Shown piece by piece: positions 1 through 57,919 of a DNA stretch of 64,000 nt. Position 1 is the first letter of the stretch. Each line of letters opens with the position of its first letter. The stretch covers positions 27,198,137 to 27,262,136 of the forward strand of contig NC_053116.1 of the NCBI RefSeq assembly GCF_010015445.1. Reading direction: 5' to 3'. The position numbers were made by a program, and so were the translations under genes. Source of the stretch: Perca fluviatilis. Its lineage: Eukaryota > Chordata > Actinopteri > Perciformes > Percidae. Below the pieces are notes generated by a model. It was not told where the DNA came from and did no database searches. It saw only the letters and a list, made by a program, of their open reading frames with translations.

Positions 1-283
1 GAGTCATTTTTTACACTTAGCTGGGTAGCTGATGAGGCCTTCTACATTTGCCTAAAGACATCAGTATAAAAGTAATATCATTACATTTAGTAGTGACAAA
101 ATGTCATTATCATTGTTAATGATAATGGGACAAAGTTATTTCTACCAACATGTGAGAGCTTCAGAGTTTGAAAATAGTAATTAATGGGTGTATATCATAG
201 ACTGTATATCAATATTAATATATACAGTCAATGGTGTATATAAGTGACTTGATCCATTCGATATGTAAGAAATGCATGTGTAG

Positions 284-460
284 CGGCCGGGTTGGTCAGT
301 GGGTAGAGCAGGTGCACATGTACTGACAGGTTTATGCCTCGACGCAGAGGTCCAGGGTTGGAATCCGACCTGTGACGATTTCCTGCATGTCTCTCACCTA
401 GCTGTCCTATCATATAAAAAGGCAGAAAAGCCCCCAAAAATGATCTTTAAAAAAAAAAAG
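284..460 (+). mobile_element. tRNA-derived SINE, full length
   Basis: Has a degraded pol III A box (ggtcagtgggtagagc) and B box (gggttggaatccgacc), then the family body (cctgcatgtc...cagctgtcct) and an A-rich tail. It is flanked by an 11-bp duplication, tgcatgtgtag (273-283) and tgcacgtgtag (461-471), with one mismatch. Same family as the copies at 46237 and 54432. Confidence 0.8.
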
Positions 461-499
461 TGCACGTGTAGTATTTGTGAACCTTAACAAGACTAACTG

Positions 500-2200
500 T
501 ACATTTATAGATTCAGAAATATCAAGAACATATATAATGTTTCGATGTACAATTTTAATTTTGGACAAATGAGAAAGCCCCGCAATGAAGCAGGGCATCA
601 AAAAATTAGATTATACTCATAATGCTCCTCTCCACGGAAATCTTTAGTAAAAGGCGAAAGATTTATACGATCTGAAGAGAAACAAGAGTGTACTGAAGAT
701 TGGTGAGCCAAGTGGCGGACCCCATTCGCCGTCTTAGCTCCCTCTGTTACGTTTCATTGACACACATTTAAAAGTACATATAAATTACATTGTGTCCGAC
801 AGGAAATGTGATGTGTTTATGTGATACTAACCGCACCGCAACGTTTTGAGTGAAATATAAGTTTAAATCGTTTAGTATGTAAAAAGATTGCTACACGCGC
901 GCTATGCATTATGGGAACAAGGCGACCACGGCCACGCCTCTACTTTTTCAACACGTTTTCTTCAGTTAAAAATCTGGTGTATGAAACATACACATCTTTC
1001 CCCGGAACACAGTGTGCTTTTTCTTATTACACATCCATGCTTTATTTCGATACAGTGATCTCATATTCTGAATTGATTTAATTTGGGTAAAAAAGTGTTT
1101 TTATCAGTTCTTGATCCAGCAAATCTATGTTAACTCGTGTGGGCAGTAAAATAAAAGCATGTGGTACACGAGTAAGACACACAAATCCCATATCCATATA
1201 AACTATAATACGCCTAAATAAAAAAATAAAAAACCTGCAGCCTCAACTAGGCAGTGTTGTGTTTGCGTGCCCCTAAGTAAAAACGAATTCAAACAAAGTC
1301 TCTTAAAAAAAAAAAAAGTGTCTCATTTAAGACATGCAACGACTTGAGCCGTGGGCTTGCGTTGGTAGGAAAACTATATATTTGGGCACTTTGTAAACCA
1401 TTAGCTACTCTCCTCCCTTCTTGTTGGCATCCACTTCCATGTAAGGTAAGACCACCAAATTTGACAGTTAGAAGTGCTGCAGTACTGCATGCTGGCTAGC
1501 TCATTAGCTTACGTTGAGCTTTAGAAGTAGCTACATGCAGTGCAGTGACTGACATTTGTTAGATACTAGGAGGAACCACACGTTTACTGTTTATTCGCCA
1601 ACAGAATCCTACACTCGTTTTTCTCGCCACACTGTAACGTTACCTACATCTTTAGTCTCGCGGCTGGTCGCCGGTGCTCGTCCTCCTCCGAGTGCTCGCG
1701 TGTTTTGACTGACAGCTGAGCTGACCTGTGGTCGGCTTTTATGCTTATTTCAACGTGGGACCACAGCAATGATAGCTGCTCCACGATCAGTTTCTAACCG
1801 TGTCCTCTTCTTTAAAAGGAGGACACGTTGCTGCTGATATTCTCACTGGTCTATGTCGTGTCTGCCAACCTGCGGATGGGAGTGTTATTACATAAAATAA
1901 GGCCGGTCTTATAATATTGTACATCCATGCTACAGTTAGTGGAACTACATGTACAAAATCAATTAAAACAGGCCCACAGTGAAGACGATATATTGTATTG
2001 AGGTTAAGAGTTATGCATCTACAAAACATGATACTTCTTAAACTTCTGTTAAAGCTAAAACATACTACTCAATTGGTAACTCACCTGTGTAGCTGCATTT
2101 ATAACAGTAATCTACAGTAATTACAACTGGAGCTGCTGGTCTGGTAATTGCAAAAATGGCAAAACATAAACCTTGAGAAAGTCTGAAAAATTAGGAAAAT
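500..2200. other. Left flank without a recognised gene
   Basis: No exon of a known family was found on either strand. The part at about 1640-1740 is GC-richer, with several tcg/cgc steps, and might be a promoter or a decayed repeat. I have no further support for either. Confidence 0.3.
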
Positions 2201-2617
2201 ATGCGCAAACAAAATGAAACGGCATTGACAAAGCAGTGCAGTTGTTTTTTTTTTAACAATTGCTTACACACTAAAATTAAAACTTTCCCACAATTAGCAA
2301 AACCTTACACTCAAGGAGCAAAACACTAGCCTAGATCTGCACAACTGTAAGCACATTGTCAGCTTCACACTTTTTGCAAAACATCACACACAGTGATTTG
2401 AAAAACACTAAACACACTTGTATGCATTTGACACAGATGTTTATCATGATGTCATTTCCTTGCATTTTCAAAGCAAAGGCTTTCAAAAGAACACACCCAT
2501 GAACCAATTGGTTAAACACAGCCACCAGGTATGAAAACACGATTGCTTACAGACACACCAATCAGGTTTAAGCGCTATATAAAATGCAGCAGGTAAGTTC
2601 ACCTGCCCTCAACCAAA

Positions 2618-3226
2618 ATGGAAGGAGTCAGAAGAAGACTGAGAGTGAGAGGGGGAATCCACAGAGAAGGAGGTAGAGGAAGAGGGAGAGAGAGAGGAAG
2701 ACCTGAAGCCGGAGAATATGCTCAAAGAAGAGGACCAAATTTATCAAATGAAAGTCGCGCAACACTAGTGGACCATGTTGTGAACCACGGATTGACGCTG
2801 AGGGAGGCTGGACTAAGAGTTCAGACAAATCTTAGTAGATATACAGTCAGTGGCATCTGTCATGAGGACATTTCAACAAGAAAACAGGTAAAAGAAAATC
2901 TGTCTACAGTTACGGTAATCAGCTGCTCATTGTATGCACCATATCAGCACTTTTGATACCCCTCCCTGTGACATTTGAGGATTGAGGGTCGAGAACGACA
3001 AGGAGGAAGGGGGGCCCATATTCATGTGGGGGTTTACAATCTCCGGCCCCATGCAGGCTCAGGTACCCCTCATTCAGGCCATGGAGGACTTGGAGTGACC
3101 AAGTCGACGCTGCAGCTCTGCAAGGATGGATTCGACATTCAAGACGGTTGTCTTGCCAATGAGGATATCGCCTGTGATGTTGATGAAACTCTCTGGCCAG
3201 ATCCTGCTAGGCGAAGAGATAATGTC
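2618..3226 (+). pseudogene. Relic of an IS630/Tc1-like transposase with its catalytic core deleted
   Basis: At 2618 a frame opens with a Gly/Arg-rich leader and the HTH segment NESRATLVDHVVNHGLTLRE, typical of the GRGRGR...NEIRATIVDHV transposases common in fish. From about 3025 to 3226 the matching C-terminal end follows in shifted frames: QVPLIQAMEDLE, then LANEDIACDVDETLWPDPAR. The DDE core between them is absent, so this is an internally deleted, frameshifted, non-autonomous copy. Confidence 0.7.
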
Positions 3227-3692
3227 TAGTATTTTGCTGTACTTTTTCAGGTACTTTTTTTATTAGTTGTTTTTTTTGTGATTGCAACCTGTACTGGATA
3301 CCGTAGGTTATGTTTGTTGCACAAGTGTAAAGTACATGGCTAAATCGTCAAAAAAAACAAAAACAGCTGAGTTTGAGTTCAAATTCAACAAAGAGGCAAG
3401 ATTTTTAACAAAATGTTTGCTTTATTTTTTCAGGTTTTTTTTTAATCCAGGACAACTCATTCAAGGATAATCAAGGAGAAATAAGCACTAATGTTTTTAT
3501 TAGAATTTTTTTTTCTTTGTTTTTACATTTTGTCAGAGATGGATGGTGGATTTTATCAGAATTGGTCAAAGTAAAACAAAAAAATAATAAATGAATATAT
3601 AATAATACATTAATAATTAATTCAGTACAATGAAGTGTGGAATCAATGATAGAATAACAAGTGGGGTTTTTTTTTTGTTCAAATACGTGAGT

Positions 3693-4583
3693 TTTATTGT
3701 ATATCACTCTTTTCTGTTACTGCAATAATCACCAGCACTAACTCAACTCAATCAACAACAGTTAGGGGAAAAAAAAAAAAACACAACAACACAAATCCGC
3801 CCGGGGGGCCCCCAAAGAGAAAATTTTTTTTTTATTTAAATAATATTTTATCAAAGCTTCTGTTTTGTATCTTCATAAAATGTTTCTAAAACTTATCTGT
3901 CTTCTTTAAACTTTTCTCTCTTTTTTTGCATTTTGATTCATTTTCCATTTTCAGAGATTTTAAAAGTTTTTCGTCTCCATTTTACCACAATGTGTCCGTT
4001 TTTGCAAGTGTGGCTGCCTATGTGTTTTTGAGTAAATGTATCTTTACCCGTGTGTGTGTGTGTGTGTGTGTGTGTCCTATGTGAATGAAAAGCCTGCACA
4101 TATGAAGCATGATTATGTGTTTTTGAACATGTGTATGGGGTGTGTGTGTGTGTATTTTATGTGTACACTGCGTTACCTGTATTAAGGTCATCGCAGCAAA
4201 GACATTCATACTGAGAGGTTGGAGCTTCCTCAAGCAACGAGCTGTGAGGCCTTTAGCTTGCTCTGTGTGCGCGTCTGAGGTCATCGAGGAGTGTGTTGAA
4301 CTAGCATGTGCACGAGGAGGAGCAGACTAAGTGAGGTGGGCGTCTCTCAGTGCCTACATAGGTGTCAAAGTATGCGAGTGTGTTCATACTGTGTGGCCAT
4401 TTATGTACTCGCAGGTGAGCTAAGTACAATTTCTTATGAGTTTGTACGTTCTGTGTAGAGCTTATTATGAGTCTGTATAGCCACTGCGTTGTGTGAGAGA
4501 GGACGTACATGTGTGTGTGTGTGTGTGTGTGCGAGTATGTGTGTCTGTGTGTGTTAGAAGGCACGGAGTGTGGTGTGGGAGGC
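3693..4583 (-). other. prkar2a: Probable prkar2a 3' UTR with a candidate poly(A) signal
   Basis: Below the stop codon no further coding is seen. On the minus strand AATAAA occurs at 3698-3693 and again at 3501-3496. Either could end the transcript, giving a 3' UTR of roughly 0.9-1.1 kb that includes the CA repeat at 4051-4075. Confidence 0.35.
4051..4075. repeat. (TG)n microsatellite
   Basis: About 12 TG units in the presumed prkar2a 3' UTR. A second short TG run lies at 4511-4531. Confidence 0.9.
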
Positions 4584-50651
<46,068 letters not shown>

Positions 50652-50692
50652 GGCTGTGTGTGGCTCAGTGGCAGTGTTTGCTTTCTATCTAT
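50652..50692 (-). other. prkar2a: prkar2a 5' UTR segment in the start-codon exon
   Basis: Forty-one non-coding bases lie between the acceptor ctccttctgtag and the ATG. A donor of consensus type (CTCAC|gtaagt) at 51599-51598 on the same strand gives a matching upstream leader exon about 0.9 kb away. No ATG lies in the segment. Confidence 0.65.
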
Positions 50693-51599
50693 CTACAGAA
50701 GGAGAGAACATTTGTCAGATTTTGCTTTGGTACAGAGTCATACTTGTGTTTGAGTACTGGGTTGTGATGTGGTTAAGGATGGCTTAATTGTTGCTTTGAA
50801 CAGCTGACTTTGACTTTTACTATGTCAGTACACTGTGTGCCCTGTGAATGTTAAGTGGCTAATGACAGCACTGCATGACAACTGGAATGTACTTAAACAG
50901 CCTGGGTAGCTGTAGAGAAAAACGTCAAGTTTGACAGCGGAACAGATACTACGCTACCATTTATAAAAGTAACGTTAATGCATTGAGTCTGGACGTACAT
51001 GAAGTGTTGCTGTGACATTGTCTGAGCGGCCAGTCCACTTTATCTAGGGTTGAGACAAGGAACACACAGTTCCCACAGCTGCACCGAACAGATAGGAGTC
51101 TATCATTTGCAACATGGGGAACAGATAACTAGTGACATTCGCTGGGTTTCAGTAACATTACTACTTGGCATCGTCAGAAACTGAACCGTCAACTTGGGTG
51201 GGTGGCCCCGGTTGGAACTACACGTAGCTAGCAAAGCAACTAATTAGCCAATACTCGTGACAACTGGTCTACTTCGCTGTTCGATCCACTTATAGACTTA
51301 ACTAGATTTACCTATCCAACGTAGCTAACAAGCGATGGCTACAGTAAACGTAAAGGAGCTGTGATCCAAGCGCAGTCTCACTTTCAACCCACCAAGCATT
51401 AACGTTAGCTAGCTTGCTAGCTAGTGTGCCACCTTCAAGGAAGCCTTTAACGTTACCGCTAGCTTTCGCACATAGTATGGCGCATTGGCTGCAGGAGCTA
51501 AGCCACATATAAGTGGCTGGCTGGATAAACGTTGCCATGCAAGCACAGCAAGTTGTACAGGACCGGTAAGCCGTTTGGTAAGCTAGCCAACTTACTTAC

Positions 51600-51900
51600 G
51601 TGAGATTCTGTCTCCCCGGCTAAACTAGCCAGTCCCCTCCTTCTCTGTGTCTTCCTTGTTCGCTCTTATTTCGTGTCTTCTTTTTAGCCAGTCTCTTTGC
51701 AAGTGTAGCGACCGTATCCCTCCACAGAAGACACTTGTCCTACGTTAAAGCCAACAATTTAACGTCGGAGTCGCCAAGCTAACGTTTAGAGGGCTATTTT
51801 AGCTTGCCAGCTACAGCGATGCTGGCTATGTTGAGAGGAAAAATCACACGACTTCACGGCTGCAGCCTCTTACGACGTCCACGCACTTGGTGAGAGAGGG
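51600..51900 (-). other. prkar2a: Probable non-coding first exon of prkar2a
   Basis: The 3' end is set by the donor CTCAC|gtaagtaag at 51600/51599. The upstream end is not visible and 51900 is only a guess. The stretch is richer in CpG than the surrounding introns, as expected near a vertebrate transcription start. Confidence 0.5.
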
Positions 51901-52450
51901 TGGGACTTGCTGTGGCAGTAGGGAGAGCTGGTTAGCTGGCAGGCTAACTGGCTGAGTTGCTAACTACTTGTTAGCCACTGCCTGTTTTCCTTTGGCAACT
52001 GCCTAGCGACTCCACTCTTCTCAAGACACAAGTGTCAGCTGCTGCAGGTGACAAATCCTAAACTCAGTGTTTACAGCGTTGCGCCACACCGCCGTTATGT
52101 ACAACCCAAAATAGCGAAGAAAACCCTTTTTAAAACATTATTTCAGTAGTGTATCGGTTAATTACAACAGGAGAAGACTGCAAAAATTTAATGAACACGT
52201 TTCCTCCCTCCCGTAGAGGTACTCCACAGCGCTACACCACGCACGAATAACGGCTGCCTCTCGCAAGCGTGAGGAGGCGTGTTTACTGACTGAGCAGAAA
52301 GCGTTTGACATTGATTGACAAATAGTACGGCCAATCACAATATAAGTTTAGAATACACCTGCCAATTGGAGATAGTCATGTAAGTAGAGGCGGGATCAGA
52401 GTACACTCCGAATACGACCAAACCCACAGAAGTGGAAATGACAATTTGGT
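51850..52450 (-). promoter_or_regulatory. Candidate prkar2a promoter region
   Basis: Sits upstream of the presumed first exon and is relatively CpG-rich. It holds a palindromic gacgtc near 51875 (partial CRE/ATF-like core) and a ccaatca element at 52332-52338. No clear TATA box. Inferred from position; a start site cannot be read from sequence alone. Confidence 0.35.
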
Positions 52451-52499
52451 AGCTAGATCTCCAGAAATATTAGATCATGAATAAGATCTAAGGGTTTGG

Positions 52500-54400
52500 G
52501 TTAGCCAACATGCCTGGATCTGTAAAGCCTGTGAGAAGATGTGTTTGTTTAGCTGTTTTAATGTAAAATGTGTTCTAAGTACTTGCATTTGGGTTACAAA
52601 TACTGGAGTGACTCCTTGGAAATATACCTGTGATGTGATATGGAAAAGGAAAACAGTCCTATGTAGCTGACATCTTAAAGGAAAATGCTCAACTTTGTTG
52701 TACTTTAACCTGAGGAACCCATCATTTCAACACAAGTAGTGTATTATTAAGTGTGGTTTGACTTAATAACAGACATAACAATAATCGACCAGACACCTTG
52801 GTACAGCTGCAAGTCTGCAACACAGAAAAGCCTAAATCCTCTCTAGTAGTACGCCTATGTGTAAAAAGACTCAAGACCTCACAGGTGTTCTTCTGTCCCA
52901 GATCCCTTCCTTGCCCTCATCCCTCACTCATTTCCCTGCTCTAACCCACCACCAGTCTATCATTCTTTCCTTCCAGACTTCCTACACTAGGTCTGTTCAG
53001 ATAAGACAGCAAACTCTGCTGTTGTCCTGGGAATGCGTATATCAAATCTTCATGTAACCATCTAAATTGTATTCCATCTAAGTAAATTCATCAGTCCTGC
53101 TTATTTCTATTTTTGTACACAGCTTCAGTGCTCAGGGATTATTGCTTCCCCTACCATCTTCCTGCTCTTTACTTTGTTTAAATCCAGGTCTTCTACGGTC
53201 AGTATTGCCCTGCAGAAATGAGCCAGTCAAAAGGGAGCCGTGTTACTGAGGTTGGATCTACAGGTGTCTCTTCTGAGAGGTTTGCTAAGTACCACCACAG
53301 TGTAGCATCTCCTCTCTTCCATTTCCATTCCAGCTGTAACAAAGGTAAAGCCGTTGCCATGGCCACAGCGAGCCCAGATTTAATTCCTCGAACGGTTTCT
53401 GATTGGCTTGGTTCTTTGTTTTCAACAAACACAGAAGAAAAATAGGCCTCCAGGCTTCCTCTGCTGGGAAAATAAGCTTAGGAAATAATACATTCTTAAA
53501 AGGAGATTTCTTGGTTAAAGACGTTTACACAGAGTTTGCAACCAACTGTGCTTTTTTCAAAAAGCAGATTAAACTCGACATAAACCACATAATCAGAAGC
53601 CATTTCTCAGACTTTACAGGGTGGATGATGGAGGTTGATTACACTGCTAAAATAAACTTGTGAACCTTACTGTTTTCCCTCAGTCACCGCTGTATGTGAG
53701 TTGGCTCGCAATAAGACTCATGCCTGGGAGTACATTTTTCTGTGGAAGTATTTCCCACTGGACCCACAGGAACATGAACAAGTGGCAGTACAGCCTATAT
53801 ACTCAAAGTGACAAATAAATATTCATATGTACAGCCGGGACTCTGGTCTTGACTTCCCTAGAAGTGCCATCCTTTGGGAGTTGCTGCTAATGTGGTTCAA
53901 GCCAATTCCAAGGAGAACTACTAGCCTACATTCTCAGAGAGAGAGAGAGAGGGGGAAAGAGAGAGAAAATGGGGCAGAGAAGAGTGGAGGGAGACAGTGA
54001 AAAAATTAGTGTGTACTGCATATGTATGTGTGTATATACTGTGTGTGTTTTGGTATATATCCTCTCCAAACATCTCTGTCTTGGAATGCTGACATTATCA
54101 GGTGTTGACATGAGGATGAACGAGAGGGGAGGGTTGGGGGGGTGGTACTGTATACCATATGCTTGCGGTGATACAGGGCTTGTGAACCTTGTTCCATTTC
54201 ATCCTTGCTGTGCCTCATGTGCAGTAACTTTACAATGTATGGAGCCAAACAAAAGCAGCAATGCCTGATGAAATGATCTTCAATGACACTACTGTCTAAT
54301 TCCTGGAGATTATTACTGAAGGTTTTGAAAAACAAATGCACTGTTCAGACTGAGTAACATGAACAGTGGTGTAGGAAAACACTGAAAAGATTAAAAAAAA
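52500..54400. other. Intergenic stretch upstream of prkar2a
   Basis: No exon recognised. Short open frames on both strands overlap one another and lack family motifs. A purine-rich GA run lies at about 53934-53970. Confidence 0.4.
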
Positions 54401-54431
54401 AAAAAAAACAGTAGCACATGTGTTTGATTTT

Positions 54432-54628
54432 TTTTTTTAAGATTTTTTTTGGGGGGGTATTTTTAGGCCTTTATTGATAAGACAGCTGAATAAATGAAAG
54501 GGGAGAGAGAGAGGGAATGACATGCAGCAAAGGGCCGCAGGTCAGAGTCAAACCCGGGCCCACTGCGTCGAGGAGTAAACCTCTATATATGGGCGCCTGC
54601 TCTACCAACTGAGCTATCCGGCTGCCTG
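54432..54628 (-). mobile_element. tRNA-derived SINE, full length, minus orientation
   Basis: Reads, on the minus strand, ggcagccggatagctcagtt with A and B boxes, then the body and an A-rich tail. A perfect 15-bp duplication, catgtgtttgatttt, flanks it at 54417-54431 and 54629-54643, which suggests recent insertion. Confidence 0.92.
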
Positions 54629-56992
54629 CATGTGTTTGATTTTAAGGGTGTTATGAAAATGGGTTGGTGGCAAATATAGATTTGGACAAGAGTAGGGTCA
54701 GGGCAAATTCATGTCCCTGGATTAAAAGTCAGAGTCCTGAAACCAATTCAAAATATAAAAGAAAAATCTCTGTATCTTAAATCTTTAGCTAAATCTTGGT
54801 TCATTCATGCCTGGCATGCAAGTGCTCTGATCTGGAAATACAGCTCTACAACACTAAATTCATACAACCAAGGCTGTCTTCAATGAATTTTGTGATGCAA
54901 TACCGCCATCTAATGGCTGGTCTTTGCTTTTTAATATCCCAACCAACCAAGTCAAAAGCAATAACTATTTGAAATATCTGGGGTAATGTTATCCTTGTTC
55001 TTGAGTTTTACACACTAAACACCACAGAAACCCGGCGGACAGGCATACTGGCCTATGTGACACTCAACTTCACCCTGCTGTACGCATAACAGAATGAAAA
55101 TTGTCTAACTTTATTTTAACGGCAGTGGAAGGTGAATCATTGACTAGCTGCAACAATTGGTCCCAAAAAGTATGCCAGTAACAAAATATTTTTCTAACTT
55201 TACAAATGATTACTTGAGATATGGCTATTTGCTTGGAATTAGGGTGAAAACACAATAATGAGCTAGAATCACATAGAACTAAAAAAAAAAAATCTCACAC
55301 AATGCTTTCCTTTTAATAAAATGTCTATCACACAAATGTAGTTTAGTAATAAAGTGAACTACTAAGCGAAATGAAAACATTTACCTACACTCTGAACCCA
55401 TTACAAAGAGAAGCTGTGAAAGTATTCCAGTCAGGCTGCACAGTTAAACAGTCATATAGTTTATTCTGTAAGAGAGTATGGACGTTATAGTAACAAATAT
55501 GACGTTCAATGATTTAGAAGTACTTTGATTATTACACTTTATTTACAGTATTTTTGTTACACTTGAATTTAATTTTCTAATGCTGATACTCAACTTATCA
55601 TGACGTGACTAATGCATCAGTAAAACGTTTAGGATTCTGACAATGTTTATTATTATATAAATTTGAGTTAAATTAAAGTTTGGGGGTATATTGTCTTAAG
55701 AGATGTAGAAAACAAAAGTTGAGTTGAAAGAGTATCAGAACTGGGCTATTCAAATGCAATGTCATCAGTATTTAGTAAACTGTTAAAACAAACAACATAC
55801 TTTACAAGGAAGACTCTAGAATGTGATGCTTCAACATAACGCTATTTGGTCCATGATGGGCTGCCTATTACCACACAGACTCCAATTGACTTCATACTTT
55901 ATGTCAATGCATGATCATGTTAGTTTTCCCATAATATAATGGAAAAATGTAGCAGTCGTTTCTCTATCACAATTTATGCTGTATGTGTCGATGGAATGGC
56001 TTTGCCTGACAACAATTCACATTTCATCTTCCAATTTTTCACATCTGACTTTTCAGCTTCCGCCTCCTCAGAGCCAATTAAAATCTAGATCTCTACCAGT
56101 ACCAGTAACTATGGCCAAAACTATTGTGCACAATATTCGTGAATATTGTGCCATGTGCAGAGTAACAGTACAAGTAATGACAAAGCATGTTAAAGTTTGT
56201 CTCCAGTTCTGCCAAAGATACAGAAGCCAACTGTGAATGTTTTAGTGCTACGTTATTGTATAGTTTTTGCTTGAATAAAATGTATGTATTCTTCTTGTTT
56301 TTCTTTTTCAACCTTAAAAAAAACTAAAAACAATTACTGATGCAGCCTTTTGTGTTTTTAGGGTATGCCAAAATAAATAAATGAATCTATGTTGATTTAA
56401 TGTATTAGTGTGTCAACACTTGCATTGACTAAAAGTTTGAAATGTTTTGTCATTTTTGCAACAGCAACAGTATTTCCACATGTACAAATAACGACAAGGA
56501 TGAAGAATGAAACCATTCAATACAGGCATTCTTGATGGACTCAGAAACACCACATCTGGTTCTTGTATTTCAAATCCTTGTGGTATTATCATGGATGGAC
56601 AGAACTTCCTGTTTTCTGTTGAAAACCAATGGGAAAAAAACAGATAACTTCAAAATGTTACACACGATAACTATAGCAACCCAAATGGGGCAAAAGCCTC
56701 ATCTTTAATGTAAAGTATTGTGTTTCTTCATAATAATGTCTTTAGGCAAACAAAACAGGTGTTTAAAGGAGCTGGGAGGTATTTATGAGCTGCAACTGTT
56801 TCTGACCCAAATCTGCTTAGACCCTGGATTGGACAGAAATTCAGACAGACATAAATAGAAAGAGACAGACAGGAGAAAGATAAGCAGACAAACCCAACTA
56901 CTCAAACAGAACAGATCTGACAACCAGAAAACCAAGAGAAACTGTTCTGCTTAACGCAGCTCGTACAGTTCATCTAAACTTAGCACTAAAAG

Positions 56993-57917
56993 TAAGGAAA
57001 TATGTGTTTGGTAGATTATTTCTCTGTGGTAACAATGCTTTTTGGCAATAAATCTTATACTGTTGGAAAGCCTGTTTAGTTCCCTTTTAAATGGTGCGAC
57101 CATTTGTAAAGAACATGCATTTGTGGGTTGCGCCCATGAAAAATTTGCCAAATCTTCTCTGCCAATGCCAAACAGCTTATTCTGCCATTGACTCGTTTGG
57201 TGTTTGGTGGATTGGATGATTGAAGTTTGAAGAAACAAGACATATTGACAATTGAACAATTTATTCATTTCACAAACAGGAGCCTCAGTAGCGTGTGGAA
57301 GAACCATACACAGCCACAACAGCCTGGCACCTCCTCCTCATGCTGGTCACCAGCCTGGTCACACACTGCTGTGGGATGGCATCCCATTCTTCAACCAGCA
57401 GTCCTGACCTCAACCCCATTGAACACTTGTGGGATCAGTTTGGGCGTGCCGTTCGTGCCAGTGTGACCAACACAACCACGTTGGCTGACTTGGGACAAAT
57501 GCTGGTTGAAGAATGGGATGCCATCCCACAGCAGTGTGTGACCAGGCTGGTGACCAGCATGAGGAGGAGGTGCCACTCTGTTGTGGCTGTGTATGGTTCT
57601 TCCACACGCTACTGAGGCTCCTGTTTGTGAAATGAATAAATCGTTAAATTGCCAATATGTCTTGTTTCTTCAAACTGCAATCATCCAATCCACCAAACAC
57701 CAAATGAGTCAATGGCAGAATAAGCTGTTTGGCATTGGCAGAGAAGATTTGGCAAATTTATCATGGGTGCAACCCACATACTCAGCGCTGCTGCTCATTC
57801 CTTACAAATGGGGCACCATTTGAAAGGGAACTAAACAGGCTTTCCAAAGGTATAATATTTATTGCCAAAAAGCATTGTTACCACAGAGAAATTATCTACC
57901 AAACACAAATTTCCTAA
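56993..57917. mobile_element. Fold-back Tc1/mariner derivative with arms of about 400 bp
   Basis: The left arm (56993-57400) and right arm (57500-57917) are inverted copies of each other, with a 99-bp spacer. The arms include the last part of a transposase gene plus its 3' flank, so the same coding end is present twice in opposite directions. The right arm has a roughly 10-bp insertion near 57780 compared with the left. Confidence 0.85.
57400..57615 (+). pseudogene. Tc1-like transposase C-terminal fragment
   Basis: Reads SPDLNPIEHLWDQFGRAVRA then SVTNTTTLADLGQMLVEEWD and on to VVAVYGSSTRY and TGA at 57615. SPDLNPIEHLWD carries the third catalytic acid of the DDE/D triad in Tc1-like transposases (Glu codon 57421-57423). 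The first two acids and the DNA-binding domain are absent. Confidence 0.8.
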
Positions 57918-57919
57918 GT

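Noticed and set aside
56951..57823. Two similar frames (start MWLCMVLPHATEAPVCEMNK) on opposite strands
   Set aside because: They are antisense or 3'-flank translations of the inverted arms of the fold-back element, not a conserved gene pair.
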